Assembly: GCA_017416805.1 (NCBI GenBank)
Contig: JAFQBB010000050.1
Span: forward strand, 1 to 64,000
DNA from: Bacteroidaceae bacterium
GTDB lineage: Bacteria > Bacteroidota > Bacteroidia > Bacteroidales > Bacteroidaceae
DNA: 64,000 nucleotides
Reading direction: 5' to 3'
Notes under the pieces: model-generated
Told to the model about the DNA's origin: nothing
What the model saw: the letters and a program-made list of their open reading frames with translations, nothing else
Databases searched by the model: none
Part shown: one piece after another, positions 26,410 through 35,592 of the stretch
How the letters are laid out: every line of letters begins with the position of its first letter
Position numbering within the stretch: the stretch's first letter is position 1
Translations under genes and position numbers: made by a program

Positions 26410-26509
26410 ATTTCTTAGTTATGAGTGATGAGCTACAAGCTACGAGTGACGGGTTATGAGTTATTAGCAACGAGTGGACCATGCAGTACCCATTTCTCCT
26501 TTCGCGGCG

Positions 26510-26544
26510 CGAAGATACTACATTTATTATAAATAACTGTCAAA
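26510..26544 (-). promoter_or_regulatory. Candidate promoter of the epimerase/PAP2 unit
   Basis: The minus strand reads TATCTTCG at 26517-26510, the same -7 form as the helicase promoter, with TTTG at 26544-26541, a 23-bp spacer. The spacer is longer than the usual 19-21, so this is a moderate match. Confidence 0.35.
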
Positions 26545-26563
26545 AAAACATCCAACTGACTGA

Positions 26564-26571
26564 TATTTTTG
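26564..26571 (+). promoter_or_regulatory. Candidate -7 box for rnr
   Basis: TATTTTTG, an exact TAnnTTTG, lies 65 bp upstream of the RNase R start codon. No TTTG -33 element is seen at the normal spacing. Confidence 0.4.
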
Positions 26572-26635
26572 TTTCCTTTGTTGAGAAATACGGAGGAAAC
26601 ACCTCTATGCAACACCCTGTAAGAACTGAAAGACT

Positions 26636-28903
26636 ATGGCAAAGTTTGAAAAGAAAGCTGGCAAGCACCTCAACAAGAGGACGTTGACCGATATGCTGGT
26701 GGACCTCTTCCGCCAGAATCCCGATTGGGAGTTCACCCTGAAACAGATTTATGCCGACCTGGCATTGAAGACCCACCCCCTGAAGATGCTCTGCATGGAT
26801 ATCCTCTCCGACCTCGTCCTCGACGAGTACGTCAGGGAGGTTTCGCGCGGGCGATTCAAGCTATGCAACCAGGGACAGACACTGGAGGGGACCTTCCAGC
26901 GCAAGAGCAACGGACGCAACACCTTCGTGCCCGACGATGGCAGCGAGCCGGTGAGCATTGCCGAACGGAATGCGGCACATGCCCTTGACGGAGACCGTGT
27001 GAAGGTGGCTCTCTTTGCCAAAAGGCGCGGACAGGGCAAAGAGGGTGAGGTGATAGAAATCATAGAGCGCACCAGAGACACCTTTGTGGGAACTCTGTGT
27101 GTGGAACGCAACTATGCCTTCCTCGTCACCGAAGGGGGCACGTTGGGACACGACATATTCATCCCCCGCAGCAAACTGAAGAACGGAAAGGACGGCGACA
27201 AGGCCGTGGTGAAGATAGTGGAATGGCCGGCACAGGCCAACAATCCCGTGGGGACAGTCATTGACATCCTGGGCCGCACGGGCGAGAACAATGCCGAGAT
27301 GCATGCCATCCTGGCCGAGTACGGGCTGCCCTACAAGTATCCCGAGGCAGTGGAGCGGGCTGCAGACCTGATTCCGGGCGACATACCCCAGCAGGAGTTG
27401 GAGTCGCGCCTGGACATGCGCGGAGTGACAACCTTCACCATCGACCCGGCCGACGCCAAAGACTTTGACGACGCACTGAGCATCAGACCCCTGAAGGAGG
27501 GACTCTGGGAGGTGGGTGTACACATTGCCGACGTGACCCACTACGTGGCCGAAGGAAACATCATTGACAAGGAGGCTTACCGCCGTGCCACCTCGGTCTA
27601 TCTGGTGGACCGCACCATACCCATGTTGCCCGAACGCCTGTGCAACGACCTCTGCTCGCTGCGTCCCGACGAGGACAAGCTGGCCTACTCCGTCATCTTC
27701 CACCTCAATGACCGGGCCGAGGTGAAGAAGCACCGCATAGTGCGCACCATCATACGCAGCCAGCGCCGGTTCACCTACGAGGAGGCACAGGAGATAATAG
27801 AGAAAGGCGGAGACCGGACCACCCAGCCCCAAGGGGAAGACCTGTTGGCCGAAGCCATCCTCACCCTGAACCATCTGGCCAAACAACTCACCGAGAAGCG
27901 ATTTGCCGCCGGAGCCATCAACTTTGACCGCATAGAGGTACGCTTCAACATTGACGAACAGGGCAAACCCACGGGGGTATATTTCAAAGAGTCCAAGGAA
28001 GCCAACAAACTCATCGAGGAATTCATGCTGCTGGCCAACCGGACAGTGGCCGAAGAGATAGGCCGCGTGCCGAAGAACAAGAAGGCAAAGGTCTTCCCGT
28101 ACCGCATACACGACCTGCCCGACCCCGAGAAACTGGAAAACCTGAAGCACTTCATTGCACGGTTCGGATACAAGCTGCGCAGTGGCGGCACCAAGGGAGA
28201 ACTGAACCGGAGCATCAACAAACTGCTGACCGACGTACACGGACGGGCCGAACAGAACCTCATCGAGATGGTTTCGCTCAAAACCATGCAGAAGGCAAAA
28301 TACAGCACACACAACATCGGACACTACGGACTGGCTTTCGACTACTACACACACTTCACCTCGCCCATACGCCGCTATCCGGACATGATGGTACACCGCC
28401 TACTCACACGATACCTCGGCGGCGGACGCACCGTGCAGCAACAGAAGTACGAGGAGATGTGCGAGCACTCCTCGGCCATGGAGCAACTGGCTGCCAGTGC
28501 CGAACGGAGCAGCATCAAGTACAAGCAGGTGGAGTTCATGAGCGAACACATCGGGCAGGTGTTTGACGGAGTGGTGAGCGGAGTGACCGACTGGGGCCTC
28601 TATGTGGAGATTGAGGAAAACAAGTGCGAAGGGTTCGTCTCCCTGCGCGACCTGGGCGACGACTACTACGAGTTCGACGACCGCAACTACTGCCTCATAG
28701 GCCGCCGCACACACCGCCGCTACAGCTTGGGCGACAAGATGAAGGTGCGGGTGGCCAGTGCCAACCTGGAGAAGAAACAGCTCAACTATGTCCCGGCCGA
28801 CGAGAACGCACGACCCTACGGACCACGAGGAGGAAGCAGACACCTGCGCGGCGAAGAACCCGACTTCAGCGAAGAGGGATGGGCCACAAACCATAAGAAG
28901 TGA
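26636..28903 (+). CDS. rnr: Ribonuclease R (3'-5' exoribonuclease)
   Basis: A 755-residue RNase II/R family enzyme. Order: N-terminal winged helix (1-75), cold-shock domains (about 80-235), RNB catalytic domain (about 245-600) with TIDPADAKDFDDALS carrying the Mg-binding aspartates, S1 domain (about 640-715), then a basic and acidic tail. RNase R degrades structured RNA in the cytosol. The start at 26636 (AKFEKKAGKHLNKRTLTDML) fits. The last residues, GEEPDFSEEGWATNHKK, share GEEPDFSEEGWA with the end of the DEAD-box helicase encoded convergently, with near-identical codons. That tail is not part of the catalytic core and may dock both enzymes on a common partner. Confidence 0.95.
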   Translation: MAKFEKKAGKHLNKRTLTDMLVDLFRQNPDWEFTLKQIYADLALKTHPLKMLCMDILSDLVLDEYVREVSRGRFKLCNQGQTLEGTFQRKSNGRNTFVPDDGSEPVSIAERNAAHALDGDRVKVALFAKRRGQGKEGEVIEIIERTRDTFVGTLCVERNYAFLVTEGGTLGHDIFIPRSKLKNGKDGDKAVVKIVEWPAQANNPVGTVIDILGRTGENNAEMHAILAEYGLPYKYPEAVERAADLIPGDIPQQELESRLDMRGVTTFTIDPADAKDFDDALSIRPLKEGLWEVGVHIADVTHYVAEGNIIDKEAYRRATSVYLVDRTIPMLPERLCNDLCSLRPDEDKLAYSVIFHLNDRAEVKKHRIVRTIIRSQRRFTYEEAQEIIEKGGDRTTQPQGEDLLAEAILTLNHLAKQLTEKRFAAGAINFDRIEVRFNIDEQGKPTGVYFKESKEANKLIEEFMLLANRTVAEEIGRVPKNKKAKVFPYRIHDLPDPEKLENLKHFIARFGYKLRSGGTKGELNRSINKLLTDVHGRAEQNLIEMVSLKTMQKAKYSTHNIGHYGLAFDYYTHFTSPIRRYPDMMVHRLLTRYLGGGRTVQQQKYEEMCEHSSAMEQLAASAERSSIKYKQVEFMSEHIGQVFDGVVSGVTDWGLYVEIEENKCEGFVSLRDLGDDYYEFDDRNYCLIGRRTHRRYSLGDKMKVRVASANLEKKQLNYVPADENARPYGPRGGSRHLRGEEPDFSEEGWATNHKK

Positions 28904-29121
28904 TTAAGAAAAATACGGACACATAAGAACAAGGCGGACACCCGAATCAGAGGGTCTGTCCCACCCTGCGCAAACAGAGGCAACCACCCCCTCGGCCCTG
29001 TATGTCGAGATTGCAAGAGAGGCAGCAAAGTAAAATGGTAAAACACTCATATACAGAATGTTGCAAGAAACACTAAGAGATTGCTGACCCTATCCGGAAG
29101 ACCCACTTGTCTCCCTGCCGA

Positions 29122-29206
29122 AGACACAGGTGTGTCTCACCTCAAGACACAGGTATGTCTCACCCCGAGACACAGGTGGGTGTCAAGACAAGACACAGGT
29201 GTGTCT
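29122..29206. repeat. Four tandem 23-bp repeats with a 16-bp palindromic core
   Basis: Copies of AGACACAGGTGTGTCT or close variants begin at 29122, 29145, 29168 and 29191, exactly 23 bp apart. Each core is palindromic (AGACACA/TGTGTCT). The array lies between the convergent rnr and helicase genes, just before a strong bidirectional terminator. It could be a protein-binding array or a row of small RNA hairpins. The spacers are only 7 bp, so it is not CRISPR. The remaining sequence from 28904 to 29370 holds no supportable gene. Confidence 0.8.
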
Positions 29207-29230
29207 CTCCGACCCACCCAAGCAGGTCAC

Positions 29231-29271
29231 AAAAAGAGGCCATGGGAAGTAACCTCCCACGGCCTCTTTTT
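29231..29271. terminator. Bidirectional intrinsic terminator between rnr and the helicase
   Basis: AAAAAGAGGCCATGGGA (29231-29247) pairs with TCCCACGGCCTCTTTTT (29255-29271), one mismatch, 7-nt loop. A-run and T-run flank the stem on both sides, so it can end transcription in either direction. Confidence 0.85.
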
Positions 29272-29370
29272 GTGGTTATAAATGTTTACGAATCCAAACA
29301 CTCCGGGAGTTCAGCAAATCACCCCCTCTTTCATTCTTTCATCATTAATCATTCATTCTTCACCTGCCCG

Positions 29371-31407
29371 TCACCCTTTCTTCGGAGTGCGTCGTGCCCA
29401 CCCCTCTTCGCTGAAGTCGGGCTCTTCGCCCTGCAAGGGACGGTCATTGTGCTGGAAGAACTGCTTCCAGTCATCCTTCTTCTTAGGTCCCCGAGGGGCA
29501 GTGTATCCCCGCTCCTCGCGCGAAGGTTTGCGGCGCACCTCGGCCTGTTGGGCCTGCTGCCGTTTCTTCGACTTCTTCTGGAACTGCTCAAAGGGGTCGG
29601 CATCGCTCATAGCCTCCCTCTCCCACTTGGCAGCCCGGCTCTTCTTCGATGGCCTGGCCGCCTGTTGCAACGCCTCGCGGGCCGTAGTCCGACGGGCCTT
29701 CCCTGCAGAGGCATCACCCCCCTCATCGGCCACCTCGACCACCACCTTGCGGCCATTCACCTTCACACCTCGGTTCAACGCCTTCACCACCCGGGCCGCA
29801 TCCTCCTCGGCCACATCAAAGAAGGAGAAGTTCTTCATCAGGTCAATGCGCCCAATCTGCGGCTTGCCTTGCACGTGGCGGTTCACCAAGTCTATGACCT
29901 GCGCCGCAAAGAAGTTGTCCGTCTTTCCCAAATTCAGGAACAGGCGCGTATAGCCCTCCTCGGCCTTGCGGCCACCCTTGGCTCCACCCCTGCGGCCCGA
30001 AGCACCTTCGCCCTGAGCCTTACCCTCCTTGCGCGTACGCTCGGTGGGCACCTCAATGTCGGGCATCTTGCTGTAATAGTCAATGAAGCGGCTCATCTCG
30101 CGGCTCACAATGCGCTTCACCAGGTCCTCCTTCTCCAGCCACTCCAGCTTGCGGAGCACCTCATGCATGAATGGGGCAATCAGCTCCTCATTCACCTGCA
30201 CACGCTCAATGTCGTCAATCCCCTTATAGAGCTGCTTCTCGCATATCTGCTGTCCGGTAGGAATCTCACCCCGCAGGAACTGCTTCCCGATGATACGTTC
30301 AATGGCACGCATCTTCCCCTTTTCACGCACGTGGATGATGGCAATGCTGGTACCCGTCTTTCCGGCCCGTCCGGTACGCCCGCTGCGGTGAGTGTAGCTC
30401 TCGGTATCGTCAGGCAGACCGTAGTTGATGACGTGAGTCAGGTCATCCACATCCAGTCCGCGTGCGGCCACATCAGTAGCCACCAGCAACTGCGTACGCC
30501 GCTGGCGGAACTTCTGCATGGTCAGGTCGCGCTGCTGCTGGGACAACTCCCCATGAAGCGCATCAGCATTGTACCCATCCTGGATAAGCTTGTCTGCAAT
30601 CTCCTGCGTCTCCAACCGTGTGCGGCAGAAAATGATGGCATATATCTTGGGGTTATAGTCAGCAATGCGCTTCAGCGCCAAGTACTTGTCCTTGGCATGG
30701 ACAAGGTAATACAGATGGTTCACATTCTTGCTCCCCTCATTCTTGGTGCCAATGACTATCTCGCGGGCATCACGCAGGTAGTTCTTGCTGATACGCGAAA
30801 TCTCCGGACTCATCGTAGCCGAGAAGAGCAGCGTGTTCCTCTCCTCGGGCACACCTGCCAGAATCGTGTTGATGCTCTCCGTAAATCCCATGTTCAGCAT
30901 CTCGTCAGCCTCATCCATCACCACATTCTCAATGGCCTGCAGGCTCACCACACCACGCTCCATCAAGTCAATGAGCCTGCCGGGAGTGGCCACAATGACA
31001 TGCACCCCCCTGCGCAACGAACGTATCTGGCTCTCAATGGACGAGCCACCATACACCGGCAACACATGCAGGCCGTCAAGGTAACGGGAATAATCATTGA
31101 GATCGCCCGCAATCTGAAGGCACAACTCGCGCGTGGGGCAAAGAATCAGCGCTTGCGGCTCCACACGGCCCACATCGACCTTCTGCAGCAAAGGCAGACC
31201 GAAAGCCGCCGTCTTGCCCGTACCCGTCTGGGCCAAGGCCACCACATCATTACCATTCCCCAACAAATAGGGAATCACCTCCTCCTGAACCGGCATGGGA
31301 TTCTCATACCCCAACTCCTCTATGGCACGGCGTATCGGTTCACATACGCCCAGTTCCTCAAAAGTCTTCAATGTATTCCAATTAACTATTTGGGCGCGAA
31401 GATACAC
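29371..31407 (-). CDS. DEAD-box ATP-dependent RNA helicase (DeaD/CsdA type)
   Basis: A 678-residue helicase. Q motif (ELGYENPMPVQEEVIP, about 30-45), motif I AQTGTGKT, motif II DEAD (VVMDEADEMLN), motif III SAT, and motif VI HRSGRTGRAGKTG are intact. A DbpA/CsdA-type RNA-binding domain follows the helicase core (about 475-550, TRLFLNLGKTDNFFAAQVIDLVN). The C-terminal about 120 residues are Arg/Lys/Glu-rich and disordered, ending GEEPDFSEEGWARRTPKKG. It unwinds RNA in ribosome assembly or decay. The last 22 residues share a 12-residue block with RNase R, the neighbour across the terminator. The promoter is a full match at 31397-31428. Confidence 0.93.
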   Translation of the reverse strand: MYLRAQIVNWNTLKTFEELGVCEPIRRAIEELGYENPMPVQEEVIPYLLGNGNDVVALAQTGTGKTAAFGLPLLQKVDVGRVEPQALILCPTRELCLQIAGDLNDYSRYLDGLHVLPVYGGSSIESQIRSLRRGVHVIVATPGRLIDLMERGVVSLQAIENVVMDEADEMLNMGFTESINTILAGVPEERNTLLFSATMSPEISRISKNYLRDAREIVIGTKNEGSKNVNHLYYLVHAKDKYLALKRIADYNPKIYAIIFCRTRLETQEIADKLIQDGYNADALHGELSQQQRDLTMQKFRQRRTQLLVATDVAARGLDVDDLTHVINYGLPDDTESYTHRSGRTGRAGKTGTSIAIIHVREKGKMRAIERIIGKQFLRGEIPTGQQICEKQLYKGIDDIERVQVNEELIAPFMHEVLRKLEWLEKEDLVKRIVSREMSRFIDYYSKMPDIEVPTERTRKEGKAQGEGASGRRGGAKGGRKAEEGYTRLFLNLGKTDNFFAAQVIDLVNRHVQGKPQIGRIDLMKNFSFFDVAEEDAARVVKALNRGVKVNGRKVVVEVADEGGDASAGKARRTTAREALQQAARPSKKSRAAKWEREAMSDADPFEQFQKKSKKRQQAQQAEVRRKPSREERGYTAPRGPKKKDDWKQFFQHNDRPLQGEEPDFSEEGWARRTPKKG

Positions 31408-31428
31408 CCTTTTATAAGATTAGACAAA
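31397..31428 (-). promoter_or_regulatory. Promoter of the DEAD-box helicase gene
   Basis: On the minus strand TTTG (31428-31425), a 20-bp spacer, then TATCTTCG (31404-31397). Spacing and both elements fit the Bacteroides sigma-ABfr promoter. Transcription should start near 31390, and the start codon at 31407 would then lie upstream of it, so the true start may be a later codon such as the ATG used for NTLKTFEELG (NWNTLKTF, about residue 9 onward). Confidence 0.6.
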
Positions 31429-31532
31429 GGTTTTTAAAGAATATTCACCCATAACCCCCACCCAACTCTTGGCGGATTGGAAATTATTGTGTTCCTTTGC
31501 CACATGTTTCACGACATAAGAGAAAGAAAAGC

Positions 31533-32342
31533 ATGAAGCACATCATCATCATACCAATATATAAAATGCAACCCACAGAGGACGAATGCAATTCGTTGAG
31601 CCAATGTCTGCGCATCCTCAGCAAGCACGACATCTGCCTGATATGTTCACCAACATTGGACAGAACTGTATATGACAACATCTTCCGTCGGCACGAACTG
31701 ACCTACAAGGTGGAACACTTCGACAAGGAGTTCTTTGAAAGCTCAAGAGGCTACAACAAGCTGATGCTGACCCGTGACTTCTATCTGAGATTTCAGGAGT
31801 GGGACTATATGCTCATCTACCAACTAGACGCATACGTATTCGAGGACCAACTGGAAGAGTGGTGCAAGAAAGGATATGACTACATCGGTGCACCTTGGTG
31901 CAATCTGAAGCATCAAATAGATTGGAAGAACAGCGGAAACGGCGGATTCTCGTTAAGAAAAACGAAGTCCTTTATCCAACTATTCGACCACAAGGGAAAT
32001 GTGCTGAACCTGAGAGGACTGTGGAAATTCCACCGATACAGAGGCCCCCTTCACAAAACACCACTCGTCATAAAAGGCCTCTTCGGGAAACTGAACAAAC
32101 TCGACGACTACATCAACGGCAAAAGAGTGAATGAGGATCTGTTCTATGCCTGCCTCGACCATCGCACTTACAATCCATTCCGCATCCCGACTGCTAGCGA
32201 GGCTGCCCTCTTTGCTTTCGAGGAGAATCCGTCAGAACTGTTTGCCCACACCGGCAAACTACCCTTTGGATGCCATGCCTACAAAAAGAATGAATACGAA
32301 ACCTTCTACAAACCATTGATGGAGAAAAGACAAGACCAATGA
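31533..32342 (+). CDS. DUF5672 family protein, putative glycan-processing or glycosyltransferase-like
   Basis: About 269 residues from the ATG at 31533 (MKHIIIIPIYKMQPT); a frame open 12 codons further upstream is less likely. EEWCKKGYDYIGAPW, SGNGGFSLRKTK and NEDLFYACLDH are typical of DUF5672, which resembles GT-A glycosyltransferases; the Asp in IYQLDAYVF could be the metal-binding site. It opens a three-gene plus-strand operon with the flippase, whose ATG overlaps its stop (ATGA at 32339-32342). The role in sugar transfer to a surface glycan is inferred from neighbours. Confidence 0.8.
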   Translation: MKHIIIIPIYKMQPTEDECNSLSQCLRILSKHDICLICSPTLDRTVYDNIFRRHELTYKVEHFDKEFFESSRGYNKLMLTRDFYLRFQEWDYMLIYQLDAYVFEDQLEEWCKKGYDYIGAPWCNLKHQIDWKNSGNGGFSLRKTKSFIQLFDHKGNVLNLRGLWKFHRYRGPLHKTPLVIKGLFGKLNKLDDYINGKRVNEDLFYACLDHRTYNPFRIPTASEAALFAFEENPSELFAHTGKLPFGCHAYKKNEYETFYKPLMEKRQDQ

Positions 32343-33790
32343 GGAGCTCCCTAAAAGAAAAAACAGCACAAGGCCTACTGTGGGGCGGACTGAGCAATGG
32401 CGTGCAACAGGTACTGAACCTACTGTTCGGTATCTTCCTGGCCCGTATGCTCACACCAGACGACTACGGAATGGTCGGGATGCTGCTCATATTCTCACAA
32501 TTGGCCACAGCACTGCAAGAAAGCGGGTTCACTGCCGCATTGGTAAACCAAAAGGAAATATACCATGATGACTACAATGCCGTCTTCTGGTTCAGCATCT
32601 CCGTCAGCGTCGGGATGTATCTCATCCTATTCTTCTGTGCTCCACTGATAGCCAACTTCTACGATACACCCGAACTGGTATCACTGGCACGCTACCAATT
32701 CATAGGAATCGTATTGTCTGCACTAGGTATTGCACAAAGTGCCTTCCTTTTCAAAACTCTCCAAGTCAAGCAACGAGCTATCGCTCTGATGGTCGGTCAC
32801 GTGATCTCTGGCATAGTGGGAGTCTTCATGGCCTGGGCTGGGTTTGCCTACTGGGGTATAGCCACACAAAACCTAACATACATCGGTGTCATCACTGCCA
32901 TATACTGGTACTATTCTCCTTGGAGACCTACATTCCACATCAATCTTGCTCCCATAAAACGAATGATAGGATTCGGAGGCAAATTACTGATAACCAAGAT
33001 TCTCAATCGGGTCAATGACAACATCCTGACCGTCATATTGGGACGTTACTACACCACCAATGATGTAGGTTTTTACAACCAAGCCTACAAATGGAGCAGC
33101 ATGGGAGGATACATGATAACAGGTATGACTAGCAGTGTAGCCCAACCAGTGCTAGCCGAAGTGGCTAACGAAAAAGAAAGACAAAAACAGGTATTCAAGA
33201 AGATGTTGGGATTTGTAGCCTTCATCTCGTTTCCCGTAATGTTCGGATTGGGCTTCATAGCAGAAGAACTAATCTGTATCACCATCACCGACAAATGGCT
33301 TTCAAGTGTCCCTTTGATGCAGATGCTCTGTATCAGTGGGGCTTTTGTCCCCATGACGGTACTCTGTCAACAATTGTTCGTCAGCCGAGGAAAGGCCGAC
33401 ATCTACATGTGGAACATCATCTTGAGCGGAATAGCCATCACCATAGGTTGTCTGCTGGCATCACCCTATGGCATACATGGAATGGTATGTATATATGTAG
33501 GAATCTACATTGCTTGGTTTTTCATCTGGCTCAGTTTCGTTTGGAAAGAAATCAATCTTACATTAGCAAAAGCTTGTATAGAAATCTTTCCATTTGCCCT
33601 AACTGCCATTGTCGCAATGGAAGCAGTCCAACTGCTGACAAAAGACATTGATAACATCTACTACACCATCTGTTTGAAAATAACCCTGTCGGCAATACTA
33701 TATGTGGGCATCCTATGGATGACCAAAGCCACCATGTTGAGGGAAAGCATAAACTACCTACTGCATAAGAAAATAGAAAAGGATTCATGA
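32339..33790 (+). CDS. Polysaccharide flippase, MOP superfamily (Wzx/WzxC-like)
   Basis: A 483-residue membrane protein with 12-14 hydrophobic helices. The start SLKEKTAQGLLWGGLSNGVQQVLNLLFG, ARMLTPDDYGMVGML and ALVNQKEIYHDDYNAVFW are characteristic of WzxC-type oligosaccharide exporters. FGGKLLITKILNRVNDNILTVILGRYY marks the middle repeat. It would move lipid-linked repeat units across the cytoplasmic membrane. Its stop overlaps the next glycosyltransferase start (ATGA at 33787-33790). One flippase in a locus with pyruvyltransferase and aminotransferases fits an O-antigen-like or capsular glycan. Confidence 0.9.
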   Translation: MRSSLKEKTAQGLLWGGLSNGVQQVLNLLFGIFLARMLTPDDYGMVGMLLIFSQLATALQESGFTAALVNQKEIYHDDYNAVFWFSISVSVGMYLILFFCAPLIANFYDTPELVSLARYQFIGIVLSALGIAQSAFLFKTLQVKQRAIALMVGHVISGIVGVFMAWAGFAYWGIATQNLTYIGVITAIYWYYSPWRPTFHINLAPIKRMIGFGGKLLITKILNRVNDNILTVILGRYYTTNDVGFYNQAYKWSSMGGYMITGMTSSVAQPVLAEVANEKERQKQVFKKMLGFVAFISFPVMFGLGFIAEELICITITDKWLSSVPLMQMLCISGAFVPMTVLCQQLFVSRGKADIYMWNIILSGIAITIGCLLASPYGIHGMVCIYVGIYIAWFFIWLSFVWKEINLTLAKACIEIFPFALTAIVAMEAVQLLTKDIDNIYYTICLKITLSAILYVGILWMTKATMLRESINYLLHKKIEKDS

Positions 33791-34618
33791 AACATACACA
33801 GAAGAGAATTACATTAATACCCGTAGGAGGACTGGCAAACAGAATGATGGCTGTCGAATCAGCTATCGCATTAAGCAAGGAAACGAATATGCCACTGGAG
33901 ATTGTTTGGTTCAAGGATTGGGGACTAAACTCCCCTTTTCACAAATTGTTCGAAGAAATACCACTTCCCAATGTGACAATCCGAGAAGCAAAAAAAAAGG
34001 ATCTGCTAACAACCGACCGTCCCAGAAAGAAAAACCTGCTCATCCCACATCTGTTCCAACTATTCAAGTACCAACAACGCATGTACGAGACAGAAGTATT
34101 CGAACAGATGAAAAAAGGATTTGACTTTGCAAATTGGTGCAAGAACAGAGAATCATACATTGCGGCTTTCTGTCCTTTCTTCCCCGCAGAGACCCATTTC
34201 CAACACTTCCGGCCAACAACAGAACTGAGAGAAGAAGTACAACGAATCACAGCAAAATGGCACACACATCGTAGGAGTGCATATCCGAAGAACCGACAAT
34301 ATAGCCTCTATAGAGGGAAGTCCGACAGAAGCATTCGTCCGCTGTATGAACAAGGAACTAGATAAACACCCCGACACACACTTCTACTTGGCAACAGACT
34401 CAGAAGAAGAGAAAAAAAGAATGAAAGACATCTTCGGGGAACGCATTATTACATCTCACTTCAAAGCCGAACGAGGCTCTGTTGAAGGAATGCAACATGC
34501 CGTATTGGAAATGTACCTTCTTGCCTCAACCAATAAAATACTCGGGTCGGCAAAAAGTACTTATTCCGTCACAGCTGCAAAAATAAGTGATATACCCTAT
34601 GAGATTGTAACCAAGTAA
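33787..34618 (+). pseudogene. Fucosyltransferase-like glycosyltransferase, split by a frameshift in a CA run
   Basis: The first 160 residues (RITLIPVGGLANRMMAVESA, FKDWGLNSPFHKLFEEI) run in one frame. The rest (GVHIRRTDNIASIEGSP, HFYLATDSEEEKKRM, GSAKSTYSVTAAKIS) runs in another to 34618. The frames join if the (CA)4 run near 34262-34272 had five units, giving KWHTHIVGVHIRRTDN. HIRRTD is the donor-binding motif of alpha-1,2/1,6- and O-fucosyltransferase-type GT-B enzymes, so an intact product of about 277 residues would probably add fucose or a related sugar. As it stands, it yields a truncated, probably inactive protein. Phase variation, a fixed mutation or a sequencing slip are all possible. 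Confidence 0.7.
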
Positions 34619-34647
34619 TATACATAGAGATCATGGATCGCCTACCT

Positions 34648-35592
34648 CTACTTCCCGACAAGAAAGACTTTTAAGAAAATAAGACTATACTTTCCCAATA
34701 CCAACCAACCACGCAGAGTTTTGCGAGAAGGAAGATTCTGGAATATCATCCTGACACGGGGTACAGAAAGAGTCACTTCACAATCTGGTAGCTCATCAAA
34801 GTATTTGCAGTCAAGAATATCCACCGAAATAAATCGAGCATTATCAGTCACACAATGGATACCACTCCCATCGTTACCCCAATTCCGGACTAATGAAGTG
34901 TAGGGGCGTACTTGAAAAGTATCATTCATGCAATTGTAAGACTCACGCTTGACATCACCAAAACTAAGCCCCCGCTTAACCATACGATAAAGCATTACCC
35001 AACAACCTGGAGTTGTTGAGAAAAGTTTCCAAGACCTCCTCCTGTCATTAATAATTCCCTGATAATACTCATCTGGTGGAAAAGCTATATCCTTATGTTT
35101 CCAGACACCTGCTCCCCAAGCAGTATTGGAATAGGTAAATATAGTACCAGCCTGTTTGATTCCTTCAAACTCTTCGCCCAAGTAGGCTCCCACCGTACGC
35201 ACACGTTCTTCATCCCAGTATTTCACCAATGCCTTGTTCATGAAATCAAGGAAACAGGGAGAAAATTCATTATCATCTTCGGTGATGATGATACAGTCAT
35301 ATTTCTTTTCTATTTCACGACGGAGCGCCCAATAGTTTTCACGTGCTCCATAATTTCGTTCTCTTTCAAAAACATACACTTGTTTGAATCCAGTGATAGT
35401 ATAGACATATTCCTTGATTTTTCGATATCCCTCCCAATGGGATTCCTTCAGTGGATAATCCAGTCCTATGTAAAGTTCCGTCCGGTCGGCATACGTATTT
35501 CGTACCAACGACTCTATACAACGTTTGAAATGTTCATAACGGCAGAGTGTTGTTATCATGATGGGAGCAAATGTATCAGCCATATTCTTCAT
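34648..35592 (-). CDS. GT-A-fold glycosyltransferase
   Basis: A 314-residue protein. APIMITTLCRYEHFKRCIESLVRN opens a GT-A/GT2-like fold, and CIIITEDDNEFSPCFLDFMNKAL holds the EDD triad expected for metal and nucleotide-sugar binding. SNTAWGAGVWKHKD and GNDGSGIHC are acceptor-side segments. It is the last gene of the minus-strand glycan operon; its start (35592) overlaps the stop of the ATPase gene as ATGA. It converges on the disrupted glycosyltransferase across 29 bp. Donor and acceptor are unknown. Confidence 0.75.
   Translation of the reverse strand: MKNMADTFAPIMITTLCRYEHFKRCIESLVRNTYADRTELYIGLDYPLKESHWEGYRKIKEYVYTITGFKQVYVFERERNYGARENYWALRREIEKKYDCIIITEDDNEFSPCFLDFMNKALVKYWDEERVRTVGAYLGEEFEGIKQAGTIFTYSNTAWGAGVWKHKDIAFPPDEYYQGIINDRRRSWKLFSTTPGCWVMLYRMVKRGLSFGDVKRESYNCMNDTFQVRPYTSLVRNWGNDGSGIHCVTDNARFISVDILDCKYFDELPDCEVTLSVPRVRMIFQNLPSRKTLRGWLVLGKYSLIFLKVFLVGK

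Noticed and set aside
26861-28396. Minus-strand open frame of 511 codons
   Set aside because: Complete shadow of the RNase R gene, with Cys/Gly/Val-rich text and no domain.
29122-29206. CRISPR-like array
   Set aside because: Gaps between repeats are only 7 bp and the cores are palindromic; no cas genes in the window.
29107-31437. Plus-strand open frame of 776 codons
   Set aside because: It lies opposite the DEAD-box helicase gene, whose motifs are all intact; the plus-strand text has no recognisable domain and starts within the 23-bp repeats.
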